Assembly (NCBI GenBank): GCA_020543525.1
Contig: JAHYIO010000025.1
Span: 1 to 62,195 of the forward strand
Source of the DNA: Coriolopsis trogii
Lineage: Eukaryota > Basidiomycota > Agaricomycetes > Polyporales > Polyporaceae
Length of the DNA: 62,195 nucleotides
Direction: 5' to 3'
Shown: positions 22,761 to 35,200 of the stretch, one piece after another
Layout: the number at the start of each line of letters is the position of its first letter
How positions within the stretch are numbered: position 1 is the stretch's first letter
Made by a program: the position numbers and the translations under genes
Notes under the pieces: generated by a model
The model's database searches: none
The model's input: the letters and a program-made list of their open reading frames with translations, nothing else
What the model was told of the DNA's origin: nothing

Positions 22761-23750
22761 CTACACCGTGTGTTGGATATTAGATGGAGGGGAGGAGAGT
22801 CCAGAAAACGCAGTAAAACTTCCTCCCTCGGAGATGGTCTCCCAGTCCTCGCGGCTGCGGCGGGGCTCGTCCCACACCAAGTCCCGGATGATGTCAACGA
22901 CGTCCTCCAAGATGTCCAACGACTCCCTGACGGGCAACCATGCTGCCACCTTGCTCTCGGAATTGCCTCTATCTCCGGTCGAGGAGGGTGCGGTTTGACC
23001 TCTGACTGCTGTGGGTAGTCTGGGGTGTTCCCGGCTACTATGAGTGGCGGGGGTGGAGTCGGGGGTGGAGGTGTCTCGGCATTGTGCTGGGCGGGGGGAA
23101 GGCTTTACAGTCAGCTCACTTCCACCAGACGAGGTATCGCCTGAGAGGCTGTCGACCGCCTTTGTGAACTCGAGTGACGAGGGGCATCTACCGCCTCTAG
23201 CTTGGGTCGACTCTTCTGGCGGGTAATCGATACGATGTTGCTGTCCGCTCAGCTTGTTGAGCATGATGGCGTCTAACTCCGCAGGTCCCAACGGCAGGCT
23301 CCATGGGGGCGAGGAGCAGCGAGGCTGTACCATGCCCGGTGCACGATTTGGGCCCTGCGCACTGGGAGATGCCCAGCCGTTGCACGCACAAACGAAATCG
23401 ATATGGAAAGGGGAAATATGATGGCGGACCGTGAAGATGATCCAGGAATCACTGACGCATTTGGTGTCCAGGACATCGACCTGAAAGTCGCGGCGGTCGT
23501 CCGTTCTCAACACAAGCTCCATCTCCGGTCTGAGGATTACCCCTGCGTGTTTGGACAGCATCCATACGTCAGATCCAGCGACGGTGCCCGCGAAGAAGAC
23601 GTCTGCCGAAGGCATATGGACGGACGGTGCGGGATGAAAGTAGGAGAGGATTTGCGAGAACAAAGGGAGATGGAGGCACATGTCGGTCGACGATACGAGG
23701 CGTGCTGCAAGGCAGCAACTATTTACATGTAGGGCCACAAACGACAGCAC
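22761..23750 (-). CDS. Predicted protein, unknown function
   Basis: A single 329-codon open frame, far longer than its neighbours, has a coding-like composition: an ordered hydrophobic N-terminal half and a Ser/Pro/Thr-rich, acidic C-terminal half ending near SDWETISEGG-type sequence. The frame opens with GTG, not ATG. An acceptor (CTTGCAG) near 23697 suggests that the annotated 5' end is an internal exon boundary. The first in-frame ATG (TDMCLHLPL) is near 23680. No domain recognised. Confidence 0.45.
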   Translation of the reverse strand: MLSFVALHVNSCCLAARLVSSTDMCLHLPLFSQILSYFHPAPSVHMPSADVFFAGTVAGSDVWMLSKHAGVILRPEMELVLRTDDRRDFQVDVLDTKCVSDSWIIFTVRHHISPFHIDFVCACNGWASPSAQGPNRAPGMVQPRCSSPPWSLPLGPAELDAIMLNKLSGQQHRIDYPPEESTQARGGRCPSSLEFTKAVDSLSGDTSSGGSELTVKPSPRPAQCRDTSTPDSTPATHSSREHPRLPTAVRGQTAPSSTGDRGNSESKVAAWLPVRESLDILEDVVDIIRDLVWDEPRRSREDWETISEGGSFTAFSGLSSPPSNIQHTV

Positions 23751-24522
23751 GTCAGCAAGACGCGGCTCGGCTTGTTTTTCCTGGGTGAAAGATGCAGCAG
23801 TTGCTGGAGCGGCATGCAGCCGAAGCTGCGGACCTTCAACCTAAATCTACTTCGTACGGTTTCACTCCCGCATCGGCAGTCACCGTCAGAACGCTTGACT
23901 CGCGGCTGCTTACCACCCAGGCGGCGATAGGTGACTCTCCCGCGTTAACGCGTCACGCTCCCAGGAGAAAGTATTTGCGCCATTGATTTGAATGTCTAAG
24001 TCCTATAAAATCAAAACGTTGAGGAGACCTATGCCCGTTGCCACGTGCGGAGCGCTCTTAAATGAACCACACGCAATCCGACCCACAGTCCAGATCAATT
24101 TATACTCGGACATGATGAGTGACAGCATCGTGTCCAATGCTATCTGTACCGGTAAGCAATGAGAGTGAGCATCGCCTGTGTACTGCGATAGGGACAGAGC
24201 GATGGCGAGAAAAAGTCATTAACCACCCAATTTGCCAACCTCGCCTCGCTTCGGAGACATTGCAGCCACCATATTTCAAATTGGACGGCTTCTACGTTCA
24301 CTTGATCCATCAGCGCGCCCCGATCGCCGCATCCAGGCCTACCGGTCCCTTTGTGCGTACCCATAGGGACTCTTCTTTTTCCATGAGTTCCGTGCCCGAC
24401 CTTATACCACACGAAGCCCGAAACTCTGGCATAGAATGAGGGCAGGCGTGTTTGCAACGAATATCGGATTGGATTTAGTGAATAGCGTGCTCGTGTCATT
24501 GACGACTCTTTTGTCCTCACAG
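23751..24522. other. Intergenic, divergent promoter region
   Basis: The region lies between divergent genes. An ATG at 24383 (MSSVPDLIPHEAR) could begin the velvet gene, but I found no clean junction from it. Confidence 0.35.
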
Positions 24523-25607
24523 CGACCAGAACTGCCTGCATTCCCCAAGCCCCGCCCTGCAACACTCCCTGTACAACCGAAACAGAACAATTACACCGAA
24601 GAGCCCGCAGATCATGGTGTGTCTTGTGTCCTTCAACATTCGCCCAACACAAGTTATGCTTGTGGAAATATCATTATGAAACTATCCCTTAGGCAAGCTC
24701 AATCACTGACTGCTTTTTGGCAAGTCCAGACAACAAGATACCGCTTGCACGTCGTACAGCATCCTGACAGAACAGCAGAATGTGAAGGGTCTTGGCTATC
24801 TCGGGTACCTCTGGGGCCTCCGCTCATTGTTGAGCTCGTAATGCAGGAGGCCAATGCAGGACAACTGTACGCCACTTCCACACACACACTCTACCACCTT
24901 ATGAAGCTGACATTCTGGGCAGTGGTCTATTACTCGCGCAACTGTCTCTGTGGAATGCTCACGGCACTCATTGCATCGACGCTCCCTCAGATGTTCCGCA
25001 TCCTGTAAGGCCTAGAAAGCTCTATGGCGGCCTTGTGTCCTCAGCATATGACTTGCGCAATGAGCGGGGGGCAAAAGGGACCTATTTTGTGTTCCCTGAC
25101 GTCAGTGTCCAGTCCAAAGGCCGCTTCACCATCCGAGTGTCTTTAATCGAATTAACAACGTGAGCGCGCAAATATAAACCTCAGCTGCTTGTGCTCAAGC
25201 TCACCCAATTGAGATTCCTTCAGGGACGTCAATGGGGGTTTGACTGGACTGGTTGCAGCCGAAGCTCGGACGCTGACATTTGACGTCTTGCCGCTGAAGG
25301 ACTACATTGCTCCCCGTGAGTTATTGCCACCTGGGTCAGGGTATAAAATCATATCCTGACTACAAAGACACAGCACCAACTCCTCTCATGCAAGCATTTG
25401 CCTTGCAGGGCTTCAAATTGTAAATTGATAACGCACTTGTCATGAGCAGATCAACCAGCTGATATTTCGGAATTCGACAGTCCGACTATGATGCAAGGAG
25501 CACACCGCTCTCCGACACTGTACCAGCACAGCTTAGGAAATGTGAAGGTTAATGAACAACAATGGAGGAGGAAGCGTCCATTCTCAGAGTTAGACAACGA
25601 CGAATAA
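24523..25607 (+). CDS. Velvet-domain developmental regulator
   Basis: The velvet domain is unmistakable: YRLHVVQHPDRTAEC, then SRVPLGPPLIVELV, LWNAHGTHCIDAP, KLYGGLVSSAYDLRNERG, TYFVFPDVSVQSKGRFTIRV and PTPLMQAFALQG. Exons ending 24866, then 24923-25159, 25224-25315 and 25374-25423 join in frame, with introns of 56, 64 and 58 bp. Velvet proteins are NF-kB-fold nuclear factors that heterodimerise and couple light to development and secondary metabolism. The 5' end is unresolved: a Pro-rich exon starts after a CACAG at 24522, and an intron just before YRLHVV is likely. The C-terminus is also ambiguous. The conserved reading stops at TAA 25421-25423, yet 25459-25607 is clearly coding-like (ending KRPFSELDNDE) and joins in frame only if an alternative acceptor at about 25401 is used. 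Closest type (VelB/VosA/VelC) not assigned. Confidence 0.85.
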
Positions 25608-26270
25608 GAAACTGTAGAGGGGATAGCGCAAGCTTGTGATGAACTGTTGCTGTATATTTCACGCTGCCGTCAATAGCACGTTTTCAACATTAGATCATGG
25701 TGGTGTGATCGACTATGGGCATGAAACGTCGACATTCCGTGCGTGACAAGACTATAGCAACAATAGAACCACCCAATGACGCGACTGCTACTCATACCCA
25801 GAATCGCCGAAGTCCCAGAGGTCAGAGTAGCGGAAAAGGCGCATAAACGTTGACCATGAGTACCTTTAGGACGTCTTCAAGGCGTCTTGAGCATTCCGAT
25901 TAAGGGTGCAGTGCCCACAAATCATACCTTTCGAGACGGAATCCTTCATACGTGATAGCAAACCGTATTTCGCCACATAGTGTGGCACGCGTCAGTCACA
26001 CACCATATGCGGCACTGGTAGCAAACCGCACGACCCGAGGCTTGAGCTGACTCTGAGTCGACAGCTACCCAACACCGGGGCAGAAGATCATAACGCAATG
26101 GGGAATGAGTAAGTACATAACATGCTAATCGCATACAGCAGCTACTGGCTGGTATCGGGAAGCGTGTAGCGTCAACCGCAGCATGGAAAAGAAGGTTAGA
26201 CACTAGCAGAGAGGATGGCAAGCATGAATGGCTGACCACTGACGTACTGAGAAAACCTCCGTATACTCGA
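25608..26270. other. Intergenic between convergent genes
   Basis: No coding frame with support was seen. It separates the 3' ends of the velvet and JmjC genes. Confidence 0.4.
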
Positions 26271-29200
26271 CTAAGTGTCCTTGGTTCTCTTCCTCTTCAT
26301 TGACGAGCCCTGAGAGGAGGGGCTTATGAGATGCGCGATTATGAACTGAGCAAACGCCATCTCCTGAATGAATTCGGCATCGTTCATAATGGCCAGTTCT
26401 TCCGGGATATCAGTGACAATCTGTTGCGCCGTGGCGAGCAATTCCTCCAAAACTTCAAGGAGCTGTCGTGGTGCTGAAACATATGCATATTCAATCCAAC
26501 AAATACGAGAGGATAAAGGGCAGAACAAACGTACGGTTCGTCGGCACGGGTACCACCAGAGACATAGTCATCCTTGCCAACATCCTGAATACAGCCGGAT
26601 GGACAGCATTGGATCCCACACCTCTAGTTTGAATCTCAACTCGCCGCGTCAACATTGTATGGACCAGACTGTCAAAACAGAGAAAGTGGCCGCCAATGGT
26701 CACTGTCTTTACGGGAGTGTAGACCATGTGAAAGGTTCCGGGACATTGAACACTGCAACGACAATGTGAGTAGGGACACAATATGAGTACCAGGAGGAAA
26801 CAGCACATACAGCACGGTCCCAGGGAGCAACGCCACGGCACCAATGTCAAAACGGTCGAATATGCTTCCTGGCATATCTTCCTCCATCGTTTGGGATAGT
26901 GTGGCCAGATCTGCGATCTGCGCAGCAGTTGTCTCCGCGCGAGGTCGAAAGATGATCCAGAGCTTTCCGCCTTCAGTGACTGAAGCCCAGGTAGCCATAC
27001 CGTGAGCGTCATGGTGGGGATACGTCAAGAATCCTCCATTCGCCATCAAGGCCCAACTGCTGATCTTTCCGACATCCGTAGGATATGAGTGGGGCCCTTT
27101 GTCCACTTCTTTGAGTGCGACTGAGGAGATATCGATGGATCGTCTTTTCATGAGAGATTGGATACTTAGTGAGCCGACCGACGAAGTGGATCTCATTGCC
27201 AGCAAGTCGTCCGCAAGGGTCCTGATGGCATGATTGTTGTATGAGACGCGGTACGTAGGTCGGAGACTGAATTGGTTTGGACTTACTCGATGAACAAGGG
27301 GCATTGCCCACGTAACAACGGGATGTCGAGCAAATTGGCACACTGGTCGGGATTATCGGCGGTTTCAAGAAACTCCCGAACGGTGCCCACTATATTCGAG
27401 CTGTCGTTGATGTTGCTGTCAAGACTGCGGCCCTTCATCCTCAATCGCAATCGGTTTTGTGCATCTGAAACCAATAAGTACGCATAGCAATGCAAATGTT
27501 AAGACCCACCTTGCCACTCGACCGGCCTGTCCAAGCCGCCCAGGAAGTGTTGAGCCGTGGCCGTGTTCCAACCCAATGGCTGAGCCTCCCAACCCCGCAC
27601 AACCACAGATCGACCATGTGAAAGACTTTGACGGATGTTGGTCGTTAAGCTGACAAAGTCTGCCATGCACCCATCTCCTGAGTAGGCATACACATCTACC
27701 AGCGGATCACCGCTGTCTCCAGTGGGGGCAGTAGCATCTTTTGCATGCACCGATGCCCAACGCACCAGATCTGCGTCGACAGTGTCCTGTGCGCTGTTTG
27801 AGTAGGGATTCAAGCAAAGACTTAACAAACGCACCGCATCGGAGGACATCGTACCTCCCTCCTTCGTTGTCTGCTCAGGCTGAACCATGAAAGGAAGATG
27901 GGTTAACATCCCATTCCACCACTGGCATGTGGGCGTATCCGCCGGAAACTGAGTAGAGTGCGGTGGCGGGAGTAGTACGTCGCACTGGGTTGCTGCAGGG
28001 TACATAGGCTGATAGGTCTGAGCCACTAGCGAGTGGAGAGAATCTGGAGTGGGTGGACGAGAAGCAGGTGGTGGACTCAATGGAGATAGTGGTGACATCG
28101 CCACATCTTCCGGGATGTGAACTACCACATCGGCACCCGGAGCGTTCTCAGAGAAAGTGCTGGCAAGATGGTTGGGGGAGGGGAGGTTGTCATTGCAATC
28201 CAGGATGACCCCATCGGTAGCAAGTTGCTCAGGGTGAGGAGTGTTGGAAGTCACAGGCGTGCTGTCGACGTGAGGTGTTACAACCAGAGAACGGCTCGGC
28301 GGCCCATGGATGCTCTTCTCAACCTCCAGACGTTTCAATTCCTGGAGTGAAACGTGGCGCTCTCCAAAGGTACCAGAGAGTTGGAGGTTCGGCGGGGCTT
28401 GTGCTACGGGTGTTAAGCCGGGAGCAGAAGGGACGATCGCTGCTATGCGTTTGGCAAAATCGACTGAGAAAGCGGCAAGACGATCGGCGGAGAGATGGGT
28501 CAGATCGGTTATGCCGGGTATCTGGGCCACGGTAGATTTCTTGTACGATTGCAAGTGGCCCTTGAGCGTAGTTTTAGCGACCCAGATAGAGCGACAAGAG
28601 GCAACGGAGAGAAGCAAGGCTGTAGTGAGCGGATGCTGGTGCCTCAATGCGCTACCAGTGACCTGCTGCCAAGTAGAATTGGTTCTTATGAACATATGAG
28701 AGTCGTTCTGCAGCTTGACGTGCCAGATGTCTCCCGGTTGCCCAATGGAAGGCAGGGCTATTGCGTCGCCGTGGGCCTCAAGGAAGAAGGTGAGGAACAA
28801 ATAGTTGCCGGCAGTGTTGTTCGTGACTTGACGACTTGCGGCCCACGTCTCCTTTGGCCCCACTATGTTATGTTTCGCTGTCTCAACATATATCGTAGCT
28901 CCAATGTCTCGTTCAAAGGCCTCCAGCGCCTCAGTTTCCGCCGACGCTGTTCATTGGTATGGTCAGCTTGGGCGGAGTCTGGTGATGAACTCTGAACCTG
29001 GAAGGCTTGGAGCGACCTGTAAGTCACACAAAGAGAGATCTTCAGTCAGTGAGCGAACGACTATATTGCATAGTTTAGTACCTGTAAGTCACACAAAGAG
29101 AGACTACAAGTACTAGTAAGTAAAGTGTAGTAGAGCATAAGTAATGAGTGAGACTTACTCTTCAGTCAGTGAGCGAACGACTGAAGAGCAGAGGGGCAAA

Positions 29201-32200
29201 CAGACTGCCTTATATACTGGAGAGAGGAGTGCATGAGTAAGCGAATGAAGCAGTCACATGTTAACCATAGAGCGATGAGTAAGAGTCCGTACTCGGCGTA
29301 TGAGTAAGAGCCGAGAGTATTCTGAGTAAGACATAAGGTCTAGAATGTTCCGGTGCATTGTAGAACGCACAGGAAGACAAGGGAACCATATGGTCATGGG
29401 AATGTACAGTAGTTTCGTAGAGAAAACCGTATATGGTAAGTAGAAACACAGCCTATAGTAAGCGCTATCTAAACATAGGTAAACATGACCATACAAAGGT
29501 TGTGTGCACAACTCCGGACCGGTAGAGCCGTAAATCCAGAATGTCAACACTCCCACTCGTTCAAGATGCAACGGACACAAGACCTATCTCCTCAACGAAT
29601 TTGGCCTGATTGGAGTAAGGCACGTTCTTCGTGAGGGGGTCGGCCAATTGGTCCTCAGAAGCGACATAGTAGATCTCGACAGATCCCCTCTCGACCTGTT
29701 CACGAATGAAGTGATAACGGATCTCTATGTGCTTGGTACGACGGTCAATGACTGGATTGACAGACAAGAAGATCGAGCCTTGGTTGTCGAGACACAAAGG
29801 CGTCGGATCAGTCACGTCATCTCCGAGTTCATCGCCGAAGGTCCTCAGCCATGCCAACTGACGACAAGTGTCGGAGGCCGCTTTATATTCCGCCTCGGTC
29901 GAGGAGAGCGAAATGGTAGGCTGACGCCTCGATGCCCACGATACAGCACCACCTGCCATCAAGAAGACAAAGCCAGAGGTTGAGTGCCGATCATCACGGT
30001 CTTCCGCCCAGTCCGAATCTGAGTACGAAATCAGACCGTCATTAGACGCTCCCTTGTAGCGCAGCCGGTACGCCTTTGTTCCCTGAAGGTAACGCAGGAC
30101 ATGCTTGGCATAGTTCATGTGCGCTTCAGAGGGATTGGCATTGTACTTGGATAACCGTGTGACAGCGAAAGCAATATCAGGGCGCGTCCCGAGCATGGCG
30201 TACAAAAGACTGCCAATAAGACTCTGGTAGCGTTGCCTGAATGAATCGGAAGCGGGCTGATCGGTTTTCACCAAAACAGCACCAGCAGGGAGAGGAGTAC
30301 GCGACGGTTTACAGTCAGCCATCTGGAAACGCTCAAGGACAGACTGGATATACTCTTCCTGGTCGATGTCGAGTGTTCGAGTGGAACGATCTCGAGTGAT
30401 GTGAAGACCAAGGAAGCGCTTGACTGGTCCCAAGTCCGTCATCTTGTACTGCTTAGAGAGAGAGCGCTTGACGTGCTTGATGTGACTAGACTGATCGCCA
30501 ATGAGAAGTAGATCGTCGACATAGAGTACGACAATCGTTACGTGTTCCCCCCCTTGTCGCCGATATACGTAGATCCCGGCATCAGAATAAGTCCGTTGGA
30601 ATCCCAAGTCAAGAAGCAACTGATGAATCTTCGCATTCCATTGACGCGACGCCTGTTTAAGACCATAGATAGCCTTTTTGAGCAGACAGACGTGGTCTTC
30701 CTTCCCAGGAACGACCCAGCCTTCGGGCTGTTCCATGTAGATTTCCTCTTCGAGATCGCCATTCAGAAACGCGGTCTTGACATCCATAGATTCGATGTCC
30801 CAGTCCTCAAGCGCAGCATGCGCAAGAAGATACCGGATAGACTCGAACCGCGCAACCGGAGAGAACATCTCGTGATAGTCCTCACCCCATACTTGAGTAA
30901 AACCGCGAGCAACAAGACGAGCTTTATACCGCCCATCATGTTTAATGTCATAAACCCAGCGGTTTGAGACAACGTGTCGACTTTTAGGACGAGGAACAAG
31001 TACCCAGGTCCTGTTCTCGATAAGCGAGTCATACTCCGACTTCTCAGCTTCGCGCCACTTAGGAGCATCAGGCGATCGCATGGCCTCCTTGTGGGATTGA
31101 GGAATACCAGCTTTCGACTGAGCAGCAGCGAGAAAAGCGAGGAAAGTCTCTGCCTCCCACTGATCTCCATCCGGATCTGTCCGAGCGTCGACATGAACCG
31201 GGTTCTCGTCACCATAGATGTTGTCCTGAGTCCTACTCGGGTGGGGAATGCCTGCTTTGTCACGACGAGGACGGTCACGAGCAATGCTAGGCTGATTATT
31301 TCCCACTGGTCTGTTACGACCACGACGGTGAGGAGGATGAGGAGCAGGAACAGGCGGTGGTGTTGGAGGACGATCAGGGGCATTAGCCGGAGCAGGTGCT
31401 TCAGGCGCATCATCGTCTACAGAGTGATCAAGCGGTGGTGGGACATCAAGCGGAATGGGAAGGGGAATGTCCAGGATGTCGTTGGGATCGACCGAGTCAG
31501 AGTCGTCGTTCGAGGACTCATCCGACTGGTCATTCACAAACGGATTATCACTGGGGGCGACAGGTTGATTGCCAGGAAGTTTTCGTGCAGGGAAAGACTC
31601 TTCATCGAATGTCACATCGCGGGACACGACGATAGAACGGGTGGCCGGATTCCAAAAACGATACCCCTTGGAACCCTGCTCATACCCCACGAAGATCATC
31701 TCGACTGCCTTCTTGTCGAGCTTCCCTTCGCGCTTCGCCTTCTGCACATGCACAAAGGCTTTGCACCCAAACACGCGGAAGTAGGAAACGTCCGGTATGG
31801 TGCCGTCCCACAACGTGATAGGGCATTGCCATTTGTGTCGTCGCATAGGTTGACGATTGTAGATATGAACGGCTGCATCGATGGCAAGTTGCCAGAAACC
31901 GTGACTAAGTCCAGCCTGATGTAACATACACAAAGCCTTCTCGGTGATGGTACGGTTCCAGCGTTCAGCACGTCCATTCTGTTGAGGTGAACCTGCAACT
32001 GTCTTCTGGTGCTCGATGCCATGCGAACGAAGAAGCTCGCTGAACTCGCTAGACGTGTATTCCCCCCCTCGATCAGAGCGGACTTTCTTGATCTTTTTAC
32101 CGGTCTGAGTCTCAGCCCATGCCTTATAGTCGAGGAATGCTTTAACAGCGTCCGACTTGTGCTTAAGGTAGTAGGCGCGAGCAAGACCAGAGTAATCGTC

Positions 32201-35200
32201 AATGAAACCGGCAAAATACTTCCATCCTCCGATAGCCTGAGTACGCATCGGTCCATCGAGATCTGTATGGATGAGCTCGAGAACTTCAGTCGCACGCTTC
32301 TCAGAAGGTGGAAAGGGGGCGCGAGTGGATTTGCCAAAGGCACATCCGTCACATGGCTCTTCATCCGCAGGATCAACGGCATCAACTCCCTTGGTGTTCT
32401 TAGGAAGATGACGCAGCACGTCCTTGCCCGCATGACCAAAGCGACGATGCCAGGTCTTGAAGCGACGGACATTGAGGTGGACACGCTGACCATTACGGAG
32501 TTCGAGGAGCGTCCAGTACGTGTTGCTATTCGGGTTGTACCTCGCCTCAAGGATCTTTCGACCCATGATACGAATCATCGAACCATGTTTGACAGCACCA
32601 TCAGGTAGCTTGTCAAAGATACACATGCGACCTTCGCCTTGGAACAAGGAATAACCATTGCGCTCGATGGAGCCCGTCGAGAAAAGACGACCTTCCACAT
32701 GCGGGATGTAGTAGACGTTGTTGAAGGTGACTGGGATGCTCTGATTATCGATGTACGCGATCCCTTCAACCGTTCCCGATCCAAGCGCATGGATAACACT
32801 ACTTTCCCCTGACGCAGCCGTTCCGAAAGGAACAGTGGTCTCGAAAGGCTGGTAGGTGGAGAAGTCAGACATGTCGCCGGTGATATGTTGAGAGGCTCCT
32901 GAGTCCATAAGCCACATGGTCCACTTCGAGCTGTCCGAGGCCATAGCCTCATCATAGAAAGAAGCAGCGATGTTCGAGGGACCCGAAAGTACGTTTACAG
33001 CTGATACAGACTCAGAGACGACATGCGCATGACTATGAGAAGTAGTGTCCTTGTTCTTCCCCTTGTCCTTGTCCTTATCCCTCTCCTTCTCCTTCTTCTT
33101 GCCCTTGGGACGCTTGTCTGGGTGCTTCTTGTAGCAGTTGGACTCGTGGTGAGAACTACCGCCACAGAAGGAGCAAGGACCCTTAGGCTTCGGCTTGGTC
33201 TGGGAGACCTTGTTGGCGGACTGTCCGTTCTTGCGCAATGACTCCTCGGCCAAGGTCTTCGACTGGATGTCGTCGAGGGTGACCTTGTCGATGTCCGTAA
33301 TAGCCATTAGCGCAGAAACCATGGACTGGTAGGACTCGGGGACCTTCGACAGCAACAGGAGAGCCTGCATGGTCTCGCTGAGCTTGACGCCATTGCTATC
33401 GATGTCGCGAAGGCGGTTGATGATCTTCATCATCTGGTCCTGGAGAGGCTTCGAATCGTTCATGCGAGGCTCTGCAACGAGCGACTCGAACATGCCCCAG
33501 ACGTGAGCACTGTTGGGCGTGCCAAACTTCGTCTTGATGGCGGCCCAGGTCTCAGCGGCTGTCATGGTACGAGGAGCAGCACCACCTTGACCCAGAACCT
33601 TCGCATCGAGGACGTAGTGGAAGTTCGGTGAGACCCGCATATACATCATGCCGCGAGCCTGCCCATTGAGCTTCTGCCATGCCTCTATGGCGACTAACTC
33701 CGCTGCAGTGGCAGTAGTACCGGCAGGAGAGGGCTCAGTCTTGGTGCCTTCGACAATCTCCCAACAGCCCATGAAGATGAAGTACCTCTTGAGCTTTGCA
33801 GCCCAGTCATTGTACTGGTTCGCCGAAGAAAGGATAGGGATCGAGTCGATCTTGACGTCTCCCATGATTGAAAGCAGGTACTGAGAAGAGTGGAGATAAT
33901 CCTCGTCGTCGAAGTCTAGAGTGAAGGATATAGGCGCAATAGATGGAAGCGCAGTGACGAGAGGAGGAGGAAGAGTTTCGATTGGAGAGAGATGCGGAGA
34001 TGCGACGAGAGGGGTGTCGTATGGGGTGTTAGAGGCGAGAGGAAGCGCTACGACAAGTGGTGTGTCGTAGGGTGTATCGGATGCGACTGGAAGAGCTGTG
34101 TTGACTCCAGCAAGAAACTCCTCGTCTGCTTGGTAGGGAGAGATAGGTTGCCAAGCGAACGATGTGGGATCTTCCGGTAAAGCAACGTTGTTGTACCGAT
34201 GAGGACAGGGGCTTACGGCACAATTGTACCAACCGTCGCTTTGAAGGTGGGCGTCGACTTGTTCGTCAGAGTCCCAAACGTGTGGAAGATCCTCGCAGGA
34301 TTCCTCGTTGCCTGAGCTGTCAGAGGATGCTTCTGTCGAAGTATCAACGATGTCCTCGACTTCAGACTCAGAGGAATGAGGAGATGCTGGAAGAGTCGGC
34401 TCCAGAACGGTGGTTCAAAGTATACGCGATGATTGACGTGCCACGTGCGAGAAAGGTGGACAGGGGCACCTTTTGAGGTGAACCAGAGAGCCAGTAAGCC
34501 GAAATTACCGACAATCCGGGTAGAAGTCGCCAACTGTGCCCAAGAAACGCTATAGTAACTACCGAGGCAAAAAGGTATCGTAAGGAGGGTCCGAACGGTT
34601 GTCCTCCGGTCCAAAGGTGCTAACCACCCCGGGTACAACAGCTGGCGGGCGCAAGTGCGTGGCCTGGCTGAGGGATGCCTGAATCACCCAGGTGCCTCGA
34701 GAGCACAACAGGTGTTACAACGATAGTAGACTAGAGTCTGACTACGAAGCGCTCAGGGCTGCGTCACGAGCGCAGAAATGTCCCCCTGGCAGCAGTGTCG
34801 GCGGGCACAGTCAAGAGAGTAGGAAAGTGGGATGCACGGGCAGAGAGTCGACGTACAAAGAGTTGCGCGCAGAGGTGTCGACAGAGAAGCAACCGATTAG
34901 AGCGCAGGGCTCATAACCTGATGAACTCTGAACCTGGAAGGCTTGGAGCGACCTGTAAGTCACACAAAGAGAGATCTTCAGTCAGTGAGCGAACGACTAT
35001 ATTGCATAGTTTAGTACCTGTAAGTCACACAAAGAGAGACTACAAGTACTAGTAAGTAAAGTGTAGTAGAGCATAAGTAATGAGTGAGACTTACTCTTCA
35101 GTCAGTGAGCGAACGACTGAAGAGCAGAGGGGCAAACAGACTGCCTTATATACTGGAGAGAGGAGTGCATGAGTAAGCGAATGAAGCAGTCACATGTTAA

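Noticed and set aside
30974..32550. Long plus- and minus-frame ORFs (316 and 284 codons) inside the retroelement
   Set aside because: They overlap the Gag-Pol frame and have basic, low-complexity translations; they are shadows of the real frame.
34900..34918. tRNA gene fragment
   Set aside because: Only the anticodon-arm sequence is present, directly at the LTR edge; it is a primer binding site, not a tRNA gene.
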